A stretch of DNA of 64,000 nucleotides from Glandiceps talaboti (lineage: Eukaryota; Hemichordata; Enteropneusta; Spengelidae), in contig NC_135564.1 in assembly GCF_964340395.1 (NCBI RefSeq), positions 19,147,319 to 19,211,318 of the forward strand. The letters are read 5' to 3'. This document shows, piece after piece, positions 14,546 through 63,584 of this stretch. Position 1 is the first letter of the stretch, and every line of letters begins with the position of its first letter. The translations under genes and the position numbers were made by a program. The notes under the pieces are model-generated. The model had not been told where the DNA came from. It ran no database searches and worked only from the letters and a program-made list of their open reading frames with translations.

Positions 14546-17512
14546 TACATGTGTGTTATCCGGAAAACAATTGCAGTAAACTTGGGTAATGTTATTATTT
14601 TGAGTGTTGAATGCCAATTGAAGATGAAAGAATCAGATCAATGATTTCAAAGCAAGGAAACAAAGGGGGATTCTTTGTCATGTAAACCGGTGTAAAACGT
14701 TTATGGCATTCCTATGGATGAAATACGTTCTAGAAATATCTGTAGGGTTATTTAGATTTAACGGGTAATTCACTACCTTTCACTGATGTTATGATATTAC
14801 CATAGTAATCCTGGAAGAAGACCGATTAAAATGTTTGACTTACTCACATTATGCAATTCGACTGGCAACATCCCAAATTAATTTTCACAAATAAAATATT
14901 TAGACCACAACCAAATTATTAAAATCTGGCCAAATTGAAGGGATTATTACGGTGCTTTACAATGGTGGCAGTGGTGTGGTGTGGTGTGGTATCATTAGGA
15001 TTTGGAACCGGTGGCAGTGGTGGGATCAGGACAAAACAAAATGATACAAATTAGATAAAAATGAGTCAAAATAAATCCCCTCATTTCAATTTTCTAAAAT
15101 ATGGCCCTCCCTCATGTACCGATTTGTAAAACGTGACCCCCTTAATTCCCCCAGTCCTCCCCCTTGTAATTAATGAAGGCTCCCTTATCCTTTGGTCTGC
15201 AATACAACATACTGTCCCTATAACTCATTGTCACAGCTATACTCTAAATAACAACACAACACAACACTCTAAATTTAATAACAAAACACGTTTCTTACTA
15301 AATCTAATGGAAACTAAATCCGACGACTTCGAAATGCTGTGTGTTAAGGAAGAGACATTAAAGACAGTTTTTAAACGCTTGAATAACTAATTATTGGTCT
15401 TTCGGCATATTGCTAATTGCTCTCCCTGCATGTGGATCAGTCCGAATGGAAGAGTTTCCAACCTAAGCACAACAACCACACAATGGACTGTTACTAAAAT
15501 GACATAAAATTGGCAAACTGCCTGATAATATTACGTGTTCTTTTTATTTCGGCGAACGTATAGCAACCAGTTGTTTGGATATAGCTAGTCATGCATGGTC
15601 AATCTACATGATTCTTTTCTACTGTGATAGTCCCAGTTTATAAATGTACTTAAAATTGAAGACTATTACAAATGTATTCTGAACTCAAAATGTGAAAGTA
15701 GGATGGAGGGTGTAGGGTAGGATTTCGTCAACACAAGTGATCCTGAGAGGACAAAAAGAAACAGCTATAACACTACTCAAATATTGGTAGTCACGCATGA
15801 AAATCCCCTGGAATTTTGTTGTCTAGTGTAAAAGTACACCAATGTCTTCAACTCACAAAGTTAATTAAACTTGCTTTATTGATATCCGTTTTCACAGCAA
15901 GCCCTACAGATCTCCCAATTTAATGTTTTATTATTGTTATCACCACAATGTAAAGTGAATGCTTTATTGATATCAGGTTTCTCGGCTACCGCTACAGGTG
16001 TTACCTTTTCATCTTAGTACCCCCACGATGTAACTAAAGTAAAAACGATTTTACAAATGTATTCTGAAATCAAAGTTCCTCTTTCTAAATGTTTGTCATT
16101 GTGTTTCACGTCTTGACAACAGAGGTGTAGATTCTTACATGTCATCTATCTTGTAGATTGGGACTAATGTCATAAATTTAAAGGTAGGAATAAAGCTGCA
16201 ATGAAAGAAGTGATAATATCGGTGACACTTTGATTTCGGTCATTACATTACAGTAGTATATATGATAATTCAAGGCATTTGGTAAATTGTAAGAGTACAA
16301 TATTATGATTTACGTGCATATGTACCATATGAGGTGCTACCTTTGTGTCATGTTTGAAAAAAATCGGATTCTGTACATCTGAGAAATGGCGTATTACGAG
16401 CGGACCGATAGAGGCCGTTGTAATAGGCTAAAAATCAAAGTACAAACAGCGTTTCTCAGTATTGGGATGTTAAGGAGCACTATTTGTTTTTGATATACTT
16501 CTGTTCCTTTTTGTTCCTTTTTGTAACATCTTGTGGGAGTGAGATTTTTTGAAAATCCTGTCTGTGTATTACAGCTTTTAAGTGATTTTAAGGATTATGT
16601 TTGAAAGAAATAGGATTCTGCACGTCTGGACGGACGGACAGACAGAGGCCATGATTGTAATAGGCTGAAAATCAAAATACGAACAGCGTTTCACAGTATT
16701 GTACTGGCACCATTCCTTTTTGATACTTTTGTTACTTTTTGTTACATTTTTTTACGTCTTATTTGACTGAGATTTTTAAAAAATCGGATTAGCGAGAAGA
16801 TCAAATGGAAACAAAATCAACAAACTAAATCTGTTTTCTGTTTTCGAACATTCCCTCATTAGCGAATAAAATAGGAAAGACCATGAACATTCTGTGGTAT
16901 ATGTAGGGAGTTAGAAGGTTGGCAATTACTTACAATGTTGGCCAAGTTATTGGCTCGCAGATATGTTGGAAACTAGTGGCAGTGAGATGAAACGTAAGTT
17001 TTCTTCAACCGCAGTTGGAGGGATACTAAGAGCAACTAATACAATATCCTCAAATTATTTATGGTAGTTTGATCAAAAAGGTTTAACAATCTGACGTAAC
17101 ATAGTAGTGTTTGAGATGACAAAACTGCCCATTACATTTTCGTATTCTGAGACCGTAGGGATGGAATTCAACAAGTAACAGAGACGTAGAACAGATGGTA
17201 ATATAGTCTAGACCTGTTTTGACCATTCCCTAAATGTAGCGACTATATTGTTTATAATGTTGTGGTGGGGGCGGGATTTGCTGGAAGGTTTGTTGTATTT
17301 AGCTAGTGGGAGGGAGGGTGTAGGGTAGGATTTCGTCAACACAAGTGATCGTGAGAGGACAAAAAGAAACATTACAGCTTTTAAGTGATTTTAAGAATTA
17401 TGTTTGAAAGAAATAGGATTCTGCACGTCTGGACGGACTGACAGACAGAGGCCATGATTGTAATAGGCTGAAAATCAAAATACGAACAGCGTTTCACTGT
17501 ATTGTACTGCAG

Positions 17513-17545
17513 TTTGCATTGTCTCTGTTCAAAGATGAGGCATGA
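17513..17545 (+). CDS. Duplicated terminal exon of gene 1, copy 3
   Basis: Same sequence as copy 2 (FALSLFKDEA, TGA) with the same tactgcag acceptor, at the start of the third tandem unit. Use as an exon is unproven. Confidence 0.33.
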   Translation, partial: FALSLFKDEA

Positions 17546-17825
17546 TGTCGATAATATTACTGTTTTTGTTTTATTTAAAGTAATTAACAATCATTGATTT
17601 CCATCATGTAACATAACATAGTCGTTTACCAACTTCTATTGTGACGCATTAGATTAAGAGTTTTGACATGGATGTGACTAAAAGTGAACACTTTCATACC
17701 CGTCTTTTTTTCAGCGGACCGCAGTACAGCCACTTAACATGGATCGCAAACACCCAAGTATTTAGGAGTGAAGAACCAGAACGAGTATACTGAAAAGCTA
17801 ACCAGACTGAAAATTAATATTCGAC

Positions 17826-17896
<71 letters not shown>

Positions 17897-17944
17897 CAAA
17901 CAAACAAACAAACAAACAAACATACATACATACATACGTACATA

Positions 17945-19982
17945 CATATATATATACATAGAAATGCATATGGAACTTATAAATCAGTCCGTATAAATAG
18001 ATGAAAAATCCGACGTTTCGAATAAATATTCTTTTTCAAAGGAAAAATCGCCGAGATACAGAAATGTTAGGTTAGGTTAAAACCTGAACATAACTGAATG
18101 AAATGGAACAAAACCGCGCGTGATATATAAATGGTTATAGTGGGAAAAGTTCTAATATTCGCACGCACCAAATAGAACCCAATAGAATACGCCTGAAATT
18201 TTAAAAATACCCTGATTATATTGGGAATGACGAGAATAATCTATTAATTCCAAGGGGTTCCAGCGTTCCAAGACGGAAAAAGATTTCTTCTTCCTTTAAC
18301 CTCAATGCTTTCTCATTACCAGAAACCTTACAAATTCCTGAAATGGACATATCTGATACACTGTGATCGTTGGTAATAACATTTTATTAAGTAAAAAAAT
18401 TGACAAATTTATCCAGCAATTTCTAAGTAGTGCAATGGAACATAGGAAAACATGTTTAACCTGATGGAGAATTGTAATTTTTTATCTCTTTCTTTATCTC
18501 TTATTATTTCTTTGAAGTTATTATTTGCTATTTTAACATGATATTTAAATTTTTTTGTATGTATTTGATTCTATGTAAATGCTGCTCCTAATGTTTTTAG
18601 TGAGCCCCTGATATAAAAGGGATGCAGAAAATAAATAAATAAATAAATAAATAAATAAAATGCATAGATACGGGATAGTAACGATTCTTTTGTCTGGTCA
18701 GGCGGAGATGTTCCACGAAACGATCACCAAGACAACGTACAGTTGAACCTATATATAAAAAACACAGTTTTGACATGTAATGCAATACACTACATTAGTA
18801 CTAATACAAGTAAATCTACTTGTAACAGGCACACTGTTCTTAGGGCCAAAAACATGATTATTATTAATAATGAAACGACATGTACCACATAGAGTACGAT
18901 CGCATGGAAATGAACCAGCATTAACTTCCAATTCACGTTGTTCTGTACGTACCACCATATCTCTAAGACTGGTATGATGACGCCAAGCTGTTAATGGTAC
19001 TTCAGGAAACAATGAATTGGTAACCCTATTAGAACGTAAGATATTAAAATGCTTGTATATAATGTTTTTAACTCTAGTGGAAAAGGGATAGTATGTAAGA
19101 GCTAGTATGGGACGATCGTTGGTACTCTCGTTGGTGGAAGTACGTGCAAAATTCAGCAGACCTTTCTCTGAAATCCAAATCACTACTACAAATACGACGT
19201 AAACGAAGTAATTGTGAATAGGGAATGGAATCTTTACACTTATTAGGATGTGATGAACCATACTGCAAATATGAATGTGAATCAGTAGATTTAGTATAAA
19301 TAGATGTAGCTATATCATCACCATCAATCCTAAGGGAGATGTCAAGGAAATTGATAGTTAGTTCTGAAATATCATAAGTATACTGAATAGCAGGATTAAA
19401 ATTACATATGTAATTAATAAACTGCATAAGGTCCCCAAGTTTGAGTGATTCTGCACCAACGCCGTCATCAATAAATCGTTTATATAGATTAGGTAAGATC
19501 CCTTGATACGAGCTGAAAATAAGGTGTTCTTGATAAGACATAAATAAACAAGCATAACTAGGTCCAATACAACTTCCCATAGCAACGCCGCGTTACTGCA
19601 CAAAATACCTGTCATTAAAGGTAAAATAATTACAGGTAAGAACAAGTTGGGCCAATCTAAGAAGTACGTGGGTAGGAGGGTCAAGTACAAGTCTTAAATT
19701 AAGATAGTGTTTAATTGCAACTAAACCTTCATAATGTGGTATGGAAGTATACAAGGACTTAACGTCCATAGAAAAAAGGTATCTTGGCTTACCTTGTTGG
19801 AATTGGAAGCCATTAAGTACTTTAAGAGCATAGTTCGTATCTTTAATGTAGGTAGGCTGAGATGCCACAATAGGTCGTAAAGGGGCAAATAAATAACGCG
19901 CGATGTGTTCCGTAGAGCAGTTACAAGCTGAGACGATGGGCCTACCAGGAATATTAACCTTATGTATCATGGGTAGTAAATA
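17945..19982 (-). mobile_element. Penelope-like retroelement, 5'-truncated, unit 3 copy
   Basis: Same insertion and same truncation point as the unit 2 copy, bounded by CATA/CA microsatellite on both sides. It is shared by duplication, not an independent insertion. Confidence 0.7.
18660..19975 (-). pseudogene. Penelope-like RT/GIY-YIG pseudogene (unit 3)
   Basis: As in unit 2 but without the 5-base deletion, so DVKSLYTSIPHYEGL stays open for about 130 residues to YFVQ and a TAA stop. FIDD catalytic box, Cys linker and YIGST nuclease motif are visible in later frames. Frameshifts separate RT from nuclease, so it is not functional. Confidence 0.72.
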
Positions 19983-19994
19983 ACATACATACAT

Positions 19995-20042
<48 letters not shown>

Positions 20043-21542
20043 ACATGCATACATACATACATACATACATACATACATACATACATACATACATACATAC
20101 ATACATACATACTACATTTTACGTGAACAAATTACAATTGCATGTGCATGTAATGTGATTCAAACTGAAAGGTTTTATATGTTGTAACATATATTTGTCC
20201 GTTCATTAAAAGTATACACTAAGCACTAAATGTTTTATTTTCTCATTGAGAAAAGTGCCAAGGGGCTTAAAGAGTGTAAATACAGAGAATGGAAGGATAC
20301 AATAGGTGGTATCCTCCTCTCACAGTAGATAATTGTGAAATATTAGTTATTCAGGAGTCAGTTTATGACATCAAAACAATAGAACACGCTGATCTTGTTG
20401 TTGACATTATACTTGTGATAACAATTATCTGTAGGGTGATTACCACTCCAAATGATGCTTTCCAAAATGCCCCCACTTCAAATCTTATTTAGCCCAATGT
20501 TTGAGCTGCATGCTGAAAGCTGTGTATTTGCTCTAGTGTGCAAAATGTACTATAAACGTGTTGATGACTTTATAGAGAAGTTATTATTTAGTTTGACTTT
20601 GCTCAATGATCAATTCCATAATATGAAGCTGAATACAAACCGGCGGTGTGTTATTGGAATTGATATTTCCCATGAATTGTCACATTGAATTGGGAAGTTG
20701 TTAATTTATATGCCACCTGTCGCCAAATAATCTGTATCACGTGATCACTACAATTCTCTTGTTAACTATTCTCAGAAAGAATCAGAAATTGAGTTATAAT
20801 ACAGTAATTGTAGTGGTAAATTTAGTGTCTTTTATACGAAAAGCAAAACACCATTGTTGTGTACATTGTAACAACCTTCACGTAGTCCTATATATCAAGT
20901 ATATAACATATATACGTTTACATGTGTATAACTTTAAATACTGTTTATGCATTTGAATAAATATATCCGGACTTTACCAGATTGACATCGATGAGTGTAT
21001 GTTTGATAGCTGATATGAACGACAAATAACTCGAATTGAACTCTATTTGGCCAAAAGGTGACAAAAAAACTTACGAAAATATTAACATGTAATGAAAAGT
21101 TTGACTTTGCACTTGCTATAGGTATTTCCCCTGTTATGCAATTGGCGCTGTTGATACATTGCATATGCATTGTATTGAAGGGGTTTTGAATATAAATGGG
21201 TGAATGTATATTTTTCTTTTTACAAGACTGGACGTCTCTTCATATTACTATTTTAAAGATTTAAAGAACCATGCGCAATTGTCGCCAGTATAATAAGTAA
21301 GATTCCTGCTTGTCGAAGAACATTAGAATTAAAATCTTTGCCCAAGCTCTCACAAAATTATTGTCACAATATTTATTGAAAACTTTCTGTATTCGGACTG
21401 TTGACTGGAACTTGAAGTATTGGTACCGCCATGGCTAATATGAAGTTTGTTTGTGTTTGTTTGTTTGTTTGTTTGTTTGTTTGTTTGTTTGTTTGTGTGT
21501 GTGTGTGTATGTGCGTGCTCGTGTGCTTGCGTGCGTGCGTGC

Positions 21543-21603
<61 letters not shown>

Positions 21604-24600
21604 TACATGTGTGTTATCCGGAAAACAATTGCAGTAAACTTGGGTAATGTTATTATTTTGAGTGTTGAATGCCAATTGAAGATGAAAGAATCAGATCAAT
21701 GATTTCAAAGCAAGGAAACAAAGGGGGATTCTTTGTCATGTAAACCGGTGTAAAACGTTTATGGCATTCCTATGGATGAAATACGTTCTAGAAATATCTG
21801 TAGGGTTATTTAGATTTAACGGGTAATTCACTACCTTTCACTGATGTTATGATATTACCATAGTAATCCTGGAAGAAGACCTTACTTGACTTACTCACAT
21901 CATGCAATTCGACTGGCAACATCCCAAATTAATTTTCACAAATAAAATATTTAGACCACAACCAAATTATTAAAATCTGGCCAAATTGAAGGGATTATTA
22001 CGGTGCTTTACAATGGTGGCAGTGGTGTGGTGTGGTATCATTAGGATTTGGAACCGGTGGCAGTGGTGGGATCAGGACAAAACAAAATGATACAAATTAG
22101 ATAAAAATGAGTCAAAATAAATCCCCTCATTTCAATTTTCTAAAATATGGCCCTCCCTCATGTACCGATTTGTAAAAAGTGACCCCCTCAATTCCCCCAG
22201 TCCTCCCCTTGTAATTAATGTCATTAAAGACAGTTTTTAAACGCCTTGTAAGAGGAATAACTAACTATTGGTCTTTCGGCATATTGCTAATTGCTCTCCC
22301 TGCATGTGGATCAGCCCGAATGGAAGAGTTTCGAACCTAACACAACCAGCACACAATGGACTGTTACTAAAATGACATAAAATTGGCAAACTGCCTGATA
22401 ATATTACGTGTTCTTTTTATTTCGGGCGAACGTATAGCAACCATTTTTTTTGGATATCGCTAGTCATGCATGGTCAATCTCCATGAGGGTGTAGGGAAAG
22501 ATTTCGTCAACACTAGTGATTGTGATAGGATAAAAAGAAACAGCTATACCACTACTCAAATATTGGTAGTCATGCATGAAAATCCCCTGGAATTTTGTTG
22601 TCCAGTGTAAAAGTACTTCAATGTCTTCAACTCACAAAGTTAATTTAACTTGCTTTTATTGATATCCGTTTTCACAGCAAGCCCTACAGATCTCCCTATT
22701 TCATGTTTTATTATTGTTATCACCACAATGTAAAGTGAATGCTTTATTGATATCAGGTTTCTCGGCTACCGCTACAGGTGTTACCTTTTCATCTTAGTAC
22801 CCCCACGATGTAACTAAAGTAAATACGATTTTACAAATGTATTCTGAAATCAAAGTTCCTCTTTCTAAATGTTTGGCATTGTGTTTCACGTCTTGACAAC
22901 AGAGGTGTAGATTCTTACATGTCATCTATCTTGTAGATTGGGACTAATGTCATAAAGGTAGGAATAAAAGATGCAATGAAAGAAGTGATAATATCGGTGA
23001 CACTTTGATTATGGTCATTACATTACAGTTGTGTGTATGATAATTCAAGACATTTGGTATAATGTGAGAGTACAATATTATGATTTACGTGCATATGTAC
23101 CATGATGAGGTGCCACCTTTGTGTCATGTTTGAAAAAAATCGGATTCTGTACATCTGAGAAATGGCATATTACGGACGGACCGATAGAGGCCGTTGTAAT
23201 AGGCTAAAATCAAAGTACAAACAGCGTTTCTCAGTATTGGGATGTTAAGGAGCACTATTTGTTTTTGATATACTTTTGTTACTTTTTGTTACTTTTTGTT
23301 ACATCTTGTGGGAGTGAGATTTTTTGAAAATCCGATTAGCGGAGAGATCAAATGGAAACAAAATCAACAAGCTAAATCTGTTTTCGAACATTCCCTCATT
23401 AGCGATTAAAATAGGAAAGGCCATGAGAATTTTTGTGGTATATGTAGGGAGTTAGAAGGTTGGCAATTAACTTACAATGTTGGCCAAGTTATTGGCTCGC
23501 AGATATGTTGGAAACTAGTGGGAGTGAGATGAAATGTAAATTTTCTTCAACCGTAGTTGGAGGGATGATAAGAGCAGCTAATACAATATCCTCAAATTAT
23601 TTATGGTAGTTTGATCAAAAAGGTTTGACAATCTGACGTAACATAGTGGTGTTTGAGATGACAAAACTGCCCATTGAAATTTCGTATTCTCGGACAGTAG
23701 GGATGGAATTCAACAAGTAACAGAGACGTAGAACAGATGGTAATATAGTCTAGACATGTTTTGACCATTCCCTAAATGTAGCGACTATATTGTTTATAAT
23801 GTTGTGGTGGGGGCGGGATTTGCTGGAAGGTATGTTGTATTTATGGGAGGGTGTAGGGTAGGATTTCGTCAACACAAGTGATCGTGAGAGGACAAAAAGA
23901 AACAGCTATAACACTACTCAAATATTGGTAGTCATGCATGAAAATACCGTGGAATTTTGTTGTCCAGTGTAAAAGTACTTCAATGTCTTCAACTCACAAA
24001 GTTAATTTAATTTGCTTTTATTGATATCCGTTTTCACAGCAAGCCCTACAGATCTCCCAATTTCATGTTTTATTATTGTTATCACCACAGTGTAAAGTGA
24101 ATGCTTTATTGATATCAGGTTTCTCGGCTACCGCTACAGGTGTTACCTTTTCATCTTAGTACCCCCACGATGTAACTAAAGTAAAAACGATTTTACAAAT
24201 GTATTCTGAAATCAAAGTTCCTCTTTCTAAATATTTGTCATGGTGTTACACGTCTTGACAACACAGGTGTCGATTCTTACTTACCATATATCTTATAGAT
24301 TGGCACGAATGTCATAAAGTTAAGAACATGGCAATTAATACATTTTAATTTACTGCATATATACGGAGAAGTTCAGCAAAACAGTCTGTGTTCTGGTAAT
24401 AAAGCTGGGTTGATGTGGTTTCATGGCAACCGCTACAGATCTTAGTATTATTTTGGTTCACTTTTGTTTTAACCCACAATGTAACTAAGTAAAATTTAAA
24501 CCTTTTATTGAGGTGCGAATTAAAGTGAATCAATATTAAATCTATTATAGTGTGCGTTCGTAACACAGGTCTGAATTCATATGTAACATGTCCTATTTTC

Positions 24601-24887
24601 CAGAGTATCGTCATTAAAAGATTGTATACCAATCTGCATGTAAAAAGTCCGTATTGCCTATTGGCAGCCACAAATGACCGATGCGGTTTCGAGCGTTTGC
24701 TAAGTCTCGCGGACAGCGTGGTTTATTAATCTGGTTTCTATTTTGACCAGGAAATGTTACTAGAAAATGGTCCAGTGGGCATTTTGGATAGAAGATAATA
24801 GACAATTGTTTCAGGGTAATTTCATGGCGCTGGCAATGACAAGACTATGGAAAACTGCATAGAAAGTATAAAGACAAACTTAAGGAA

Positions 24888-25112
24888 GAGTTTATTTATT
24901 TATTATCCGACAGGCATCGCCCAATAACACGAGGAAAGTTCAGTGTCAATGCAGGAGGAAACCAGAGTACCCGGGGAAAACCTGCGTTGTTCGGTAGAGT
25001 CAAACTGAACGACACTCTTCTTTACTTACAGCGTGGTAAATTTAATCAAACCCAGCTGACACCTGACGGGTTCGAACCCAGGCTGCAGAGGTAAGAGGCG
25101 TACGAGCTGAAA
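24888..25112 (-). mobile_element. tRNA-derived SINE
   Basis: Read on the minus strand: tRNA-like head with gcctcttacctctgcagcc and a perfect B box (gggttcgaacc), a body containing ccccgggtactctggtttcc, and a 3' (AAAT)n tail (plus-strand tttatttatttatt at 24892). The 5' end and target-site duplication are unclear. Confidence 0.6.
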
Positions 25113-25744
25113 AAAATATCGTTATTGGTCAAAAGTTGGAAAGAGTATCTTGGAAGTTTTCTGAAAGGTTTTTATTTTTACGAAAATAGAATTTGCAGAT
25201 ATGAATCTTGATCAGTTTAATGATCGGTCAGTGATAGACATTTGTCAGGGTAACTATGATATTGAAAATAACACTGTAAACGGCTTTGTCTTGATTTACA
25301 CTGTGATGATAAAGAACAAAGGAATCCGTCGGAAGAAAGCCTACCGAGATTTCTCCTAGTTGCCAACGACTTTCATTTCTTCACATGTAGTCAGTTCCAT
25401 GCACACACATTTAAAATAACGCTGAAATATCTGAATATGATGTGACCATATCTAGGCAGCTATGTATTGTTGTCTCTGTTTTGTAATACAAAATAAATAC
25501 GTAATGTGAGCAAGCAGTTACAAATGAATCTACAGGTAATGTGTGTGGTTATATAAACTAACTCAGTGAAATATCTTCGAGGGAGGGAGACACCTCTCCC
25601 ACCCCCTCCCCAACAAACCGAACATTGTGATGCGACAATGATTCATGATATATATATATCGCGTGTAATCGGTAAATGGACGTAAATGTACAATTTAGCA
25701 ATATATGTAAGGTGCACGCAACTTGTATCAAATCTAAATTTACA

Positions 25745-25935
25745 GGGGATGGAGGGCTGGGGGAATTAGGGGGAATGGGGTATCAAATTTTATAAATCGT
25801 CTTTCTGGGGAGGGCCATTTTATATAAAATGAGATTAGGGGACGGTCACGTTTTGCTTTGATTCATTTTAATGTCTAGCTTTGCATTATTTTGGTGGTTT
25901 GCCATCCCATCGCTGCCACCGGTTCCAAATCGCAT
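25745..25935 (-). repeat. Diverged inverted copy of the 7950-8160 repeat
   Basis: Reverse complement reads tttggaaccggtggcagcga ... ttcccccagccctcc, clearly the family found in each tandem unit. It lies outside the duplication, so the family is independently dispersed. The rest of 25112-26430 shows nothing I recognise. Confidence 0.6.
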
Positions 25936-26499
25936 TGTTGCCATTAGGTTAGGTTAGGATTAGGTACCATAGTATCAACCCATATCAATCAAATCACCGC
26001 TGACAACCATGTAGTCAATTAACTATCAATTGTGATGTGAGGATAGAAGTGGGTCTCACAGATCTAGAGTAAAACGGAAACAGTGGCGTTAGATACTTGG
26101 GATAATGTCATAGTGATGTTGACCTCAGTGCGGACAATGGGAGTATGCCAATCTAATCTTTGGGAGTTGTGGCCTTCAGCTACGCCAATGCGATCTTAAC
26201 ACATTTATTAATGCTATGCCTTCACATACATTCACATGGCGGTAGTAGTGGGAAATAATCAAAGCCTTTAAAACTTTCAACATGATGACAGCGGTTGGAT
26301 TAAGTCATGGCTAGTTTTAAATAGGATCTGTGCAACACCTTTCTTCATTTGGCCACTAGTTTATAACATGTTTTTAACGAATGGTCATTTGAGGTTAAAA
26401 TATTCATCGAATAAACTCTGACCCGCTGTATGATTTATTACTTTATATATTTTGAAGAACTTACTTTGGAAGGGAAAGAAAATCTACGCACCCTCTCTG

Positions 26500-26939
26500 C
26501 CTGTCCGACTGTCTTTCTACCTCTTTCTCTGGGTCTCTCTGTCGCTGCCTGTGTATCATGTCTGTGTGTATGTGTGTCTATCAGTCAGTCAGTGTGTTTC
26601 TGTCTATCTGTGAGTGTGTGTGTGTGTCTGTCTGCCTAACTGTATGCATCCCCATGTGTGTGCCTGTCTCCCTGTCTCTGTCTATCTCGCTCTCTCTCAT
26701 ACACAGACACACACATACACTGACTGACTGATCTGTCTGTCTCTGTTTGTTTCTCTGTGTGTCAGTATATATGACGCTCTCTCTTTCTCTGTCTGCCCAC
26801 CACCCACCCGCCTGCCCGCATCCGACCGTCCATCCTTCCTTCCATCCATCCATCCATCCATCCATCCATCCATCCATCCATCCATCCATCCATCCACCCA
26901 CCCCTCCGTCCGTCCGTCCGTCCGTCCGTCCGTCCGTCC

Positions 26940-27010
<71 letters not shown>

Positions 27011-27016
27011 GCTTTC

Positions 27017-27047
<31 letters not shown>

Positions 27048-27172
27048 ATGTATGTATGTATGTATGTATGTATGTATGTACGTACGTATGTATGTAGGTA
27101 TGTATGTATGTATGTATGTATGTATGTATGTATGTATGTATGTATGTATGTATGTATGTGTCTGTCTGTCTC
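26500..27172. repeat. Compound tetranucleotide array
   Basis: Successive blocks: T/C- and TG-rich, (CATC)n about 26836-26895, (GTCC)n 26905-26940, (TGTC)n 26941-27010, (TATG)n 27029-27158. All long reading frames here on both strands are repeat artefacts. Confidence 0.95.
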
Positions 27173-27219
27173 AAAATAAAAAAAAACTATGCCAACAAAC
27201 GTTATTGTTAAATGTGCTT

Positions 27220-27620
27220 TGTTATGGTTGATGTCTGCGCCAAATTATATTGAATTTGAAACGTCTTAATATCTAGCCTAATTACCAAAGGACATTAATT
27301 ATGCAAACTACTCATTAAAACTAAATACTAACTATACAAAAAGACTTTATAGAACATACGTGCTTATTATGGTTGATGTGTATACCAAAGTTTGCGGAAT
27401 TTAGATATGACTTAATTACTGAAAATCAGTAATTATGCAAAGCACTCAATAACACTAAAAACTATGCCAACTGGCTGTATAGGATATGTGCGTTCTGTTA
27501 TGGTAGATATATGTACAGTATGTTGCGGAATGTGAAGTGTGCATTCATTATACAGAGCTTAATTACTGAATATCATTAAGTATGCAAACTTCTCATTAAA
27601 TCTGTAAGCTACATCCAAAT
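27220..27620. repeat. About 140-bp imperfect tandem repeat
   Basis: Three diverged units share ttatggttgatgt...cctaattac...attaattatgcaaa...tcattaaa. Related sequence appears at 52090-52780. The remaining 27620-28777 holds no recognised gene. Confidence 0.55.
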
Positions 27621-28777
27621 GGATTGCAAAAAGTTAGATATCACCTTTGTTGGTATTTTTCATAAGAAAAAGTGTACACATAGTCTCTACTAGATGACAG
27701 TATTGACTATGACTGAGATGTAAGATAGTAGGGAGATCACCAGCTACAGCCTCAATATAGTATGCAATCTGAATATTCTGACTTTTTGCAGCACATTATC
27801 GCCAAAGCTGATGTCTTACTAGAGAGATAGCAGTAGTTTTAATTATTTGAACTCAATGGATTAGTGAGTCTTCTGTATGCTGAGTAGCTTTCTCTGTGTG
27901 TTGAGACAAGAGTGTATTTTTACACTGACTGCACTGAAAAAAAATTCCAGATGCATCTATGCAAAGCAAAAATGTATGTAACTGTGGCAATAATATGCTG
28001 TCGAGAGGAGGATTTATGTGCTAAAAAAATTACGGCGACGATTTATTGTTTGTAAACCGAAGTGACTTGTTTGTTTCGGCAGCATGGGGGGATATCTGAA
28101 GACCTTGCTAAGAGCCAAGGTTTCTATTATGATCACACAAGTTGCATTCATTACGTTGAGAAGCTAAGTAAGTTATTAAAACCGTGTTCCAATGTTTTCA
28201 AACCGTGGATACTAGGATCATGCATTATTAATTTATAGATAACAGAAAGTCAATTCCACTAGAACTGAACAGGCGATAGATTATTTCGTAGTTCGTAGCT
28301 AAAATAACAAAATGTGTGTTACCGATAACCCGACTGACCCTAGTCTAAATCGCCGACCCTAAGCATTTTGTAAACATTTTTATCTTCTTGACTTTCATGT
28401 ACGGTTTGTTTTCTTTCCCCAGCGATGTCTGTACATATTTCATAATACAATCATAGAAGGCAGCTTAGGGCTATTCTCACCGACATTTCGTTTGGTTTTG
28501 GGTCGAAGCAATATTTTTCAAAGATAAAAAAGATCAAATAAAATAAAATCCCGACCTACCTACCCTACATTCTGAGGCCATGTTATCGATATTTTTTTTC
28601 GCGGAACTGTAATAAGTAACTCGATCATAATACAATGCTGTTTGTCAATGTATAGTTAAAGTTATTCACATCTTATGGTCACGTGACTTTACAATCACAT
28701 TTATAAACGAGGAAACAGATTTAGAAATCAATTGCATCGCCGAGTCATGTGTTGAACTCGGAGTTAACAGCTCCAGC

Positions 28778-63584
<34,807 letters not shown>

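Larger units (their letters stand above)
10484..17508 (+). repeat. Tandem segmental duplication, unit 2 (chimeric B/A)
   Basis: Left part matches unit 3 (Penelope insert, attgatatttccc, tccggaaaac, gatttcaaagcaagg); right part from about 15170 matches unit 1 almost base for base. A 34-base deletion beside gatgtgactaa (about 10655) and a 5-base deletion in the Penelope RT (about 12650) are private to it. Confidence 0.85.
17509..24320 (+). repeat. Tandem segmental duplication, unit 3 (type B)
   Basis: Left part close to unit 2. Right part is diverged, lacks about 190 bases present at 8140-8340, lacks the internal 9541-9770 duplication, and ends with a second copy of the 8690-9140 block at 23860-24320 instead of a unit junction. 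Confidence 0.8.

Noticed and set aside
26430-27231. Long overlapping frames of [24 protein letters not shown] type on both strands
   Set aside because: Period-4 microsatellites are open in several frames at once; no gene.
28079-28168. Possible exon between ttcggcag and gtaagt encoding GGISEDLAKSQGFYYDHTSC
   Set aside because: Splice-like borders but no phase partner; exon 1 of gene 2 with its signal peptide lies downstream, so at best a 5' UTR exon.
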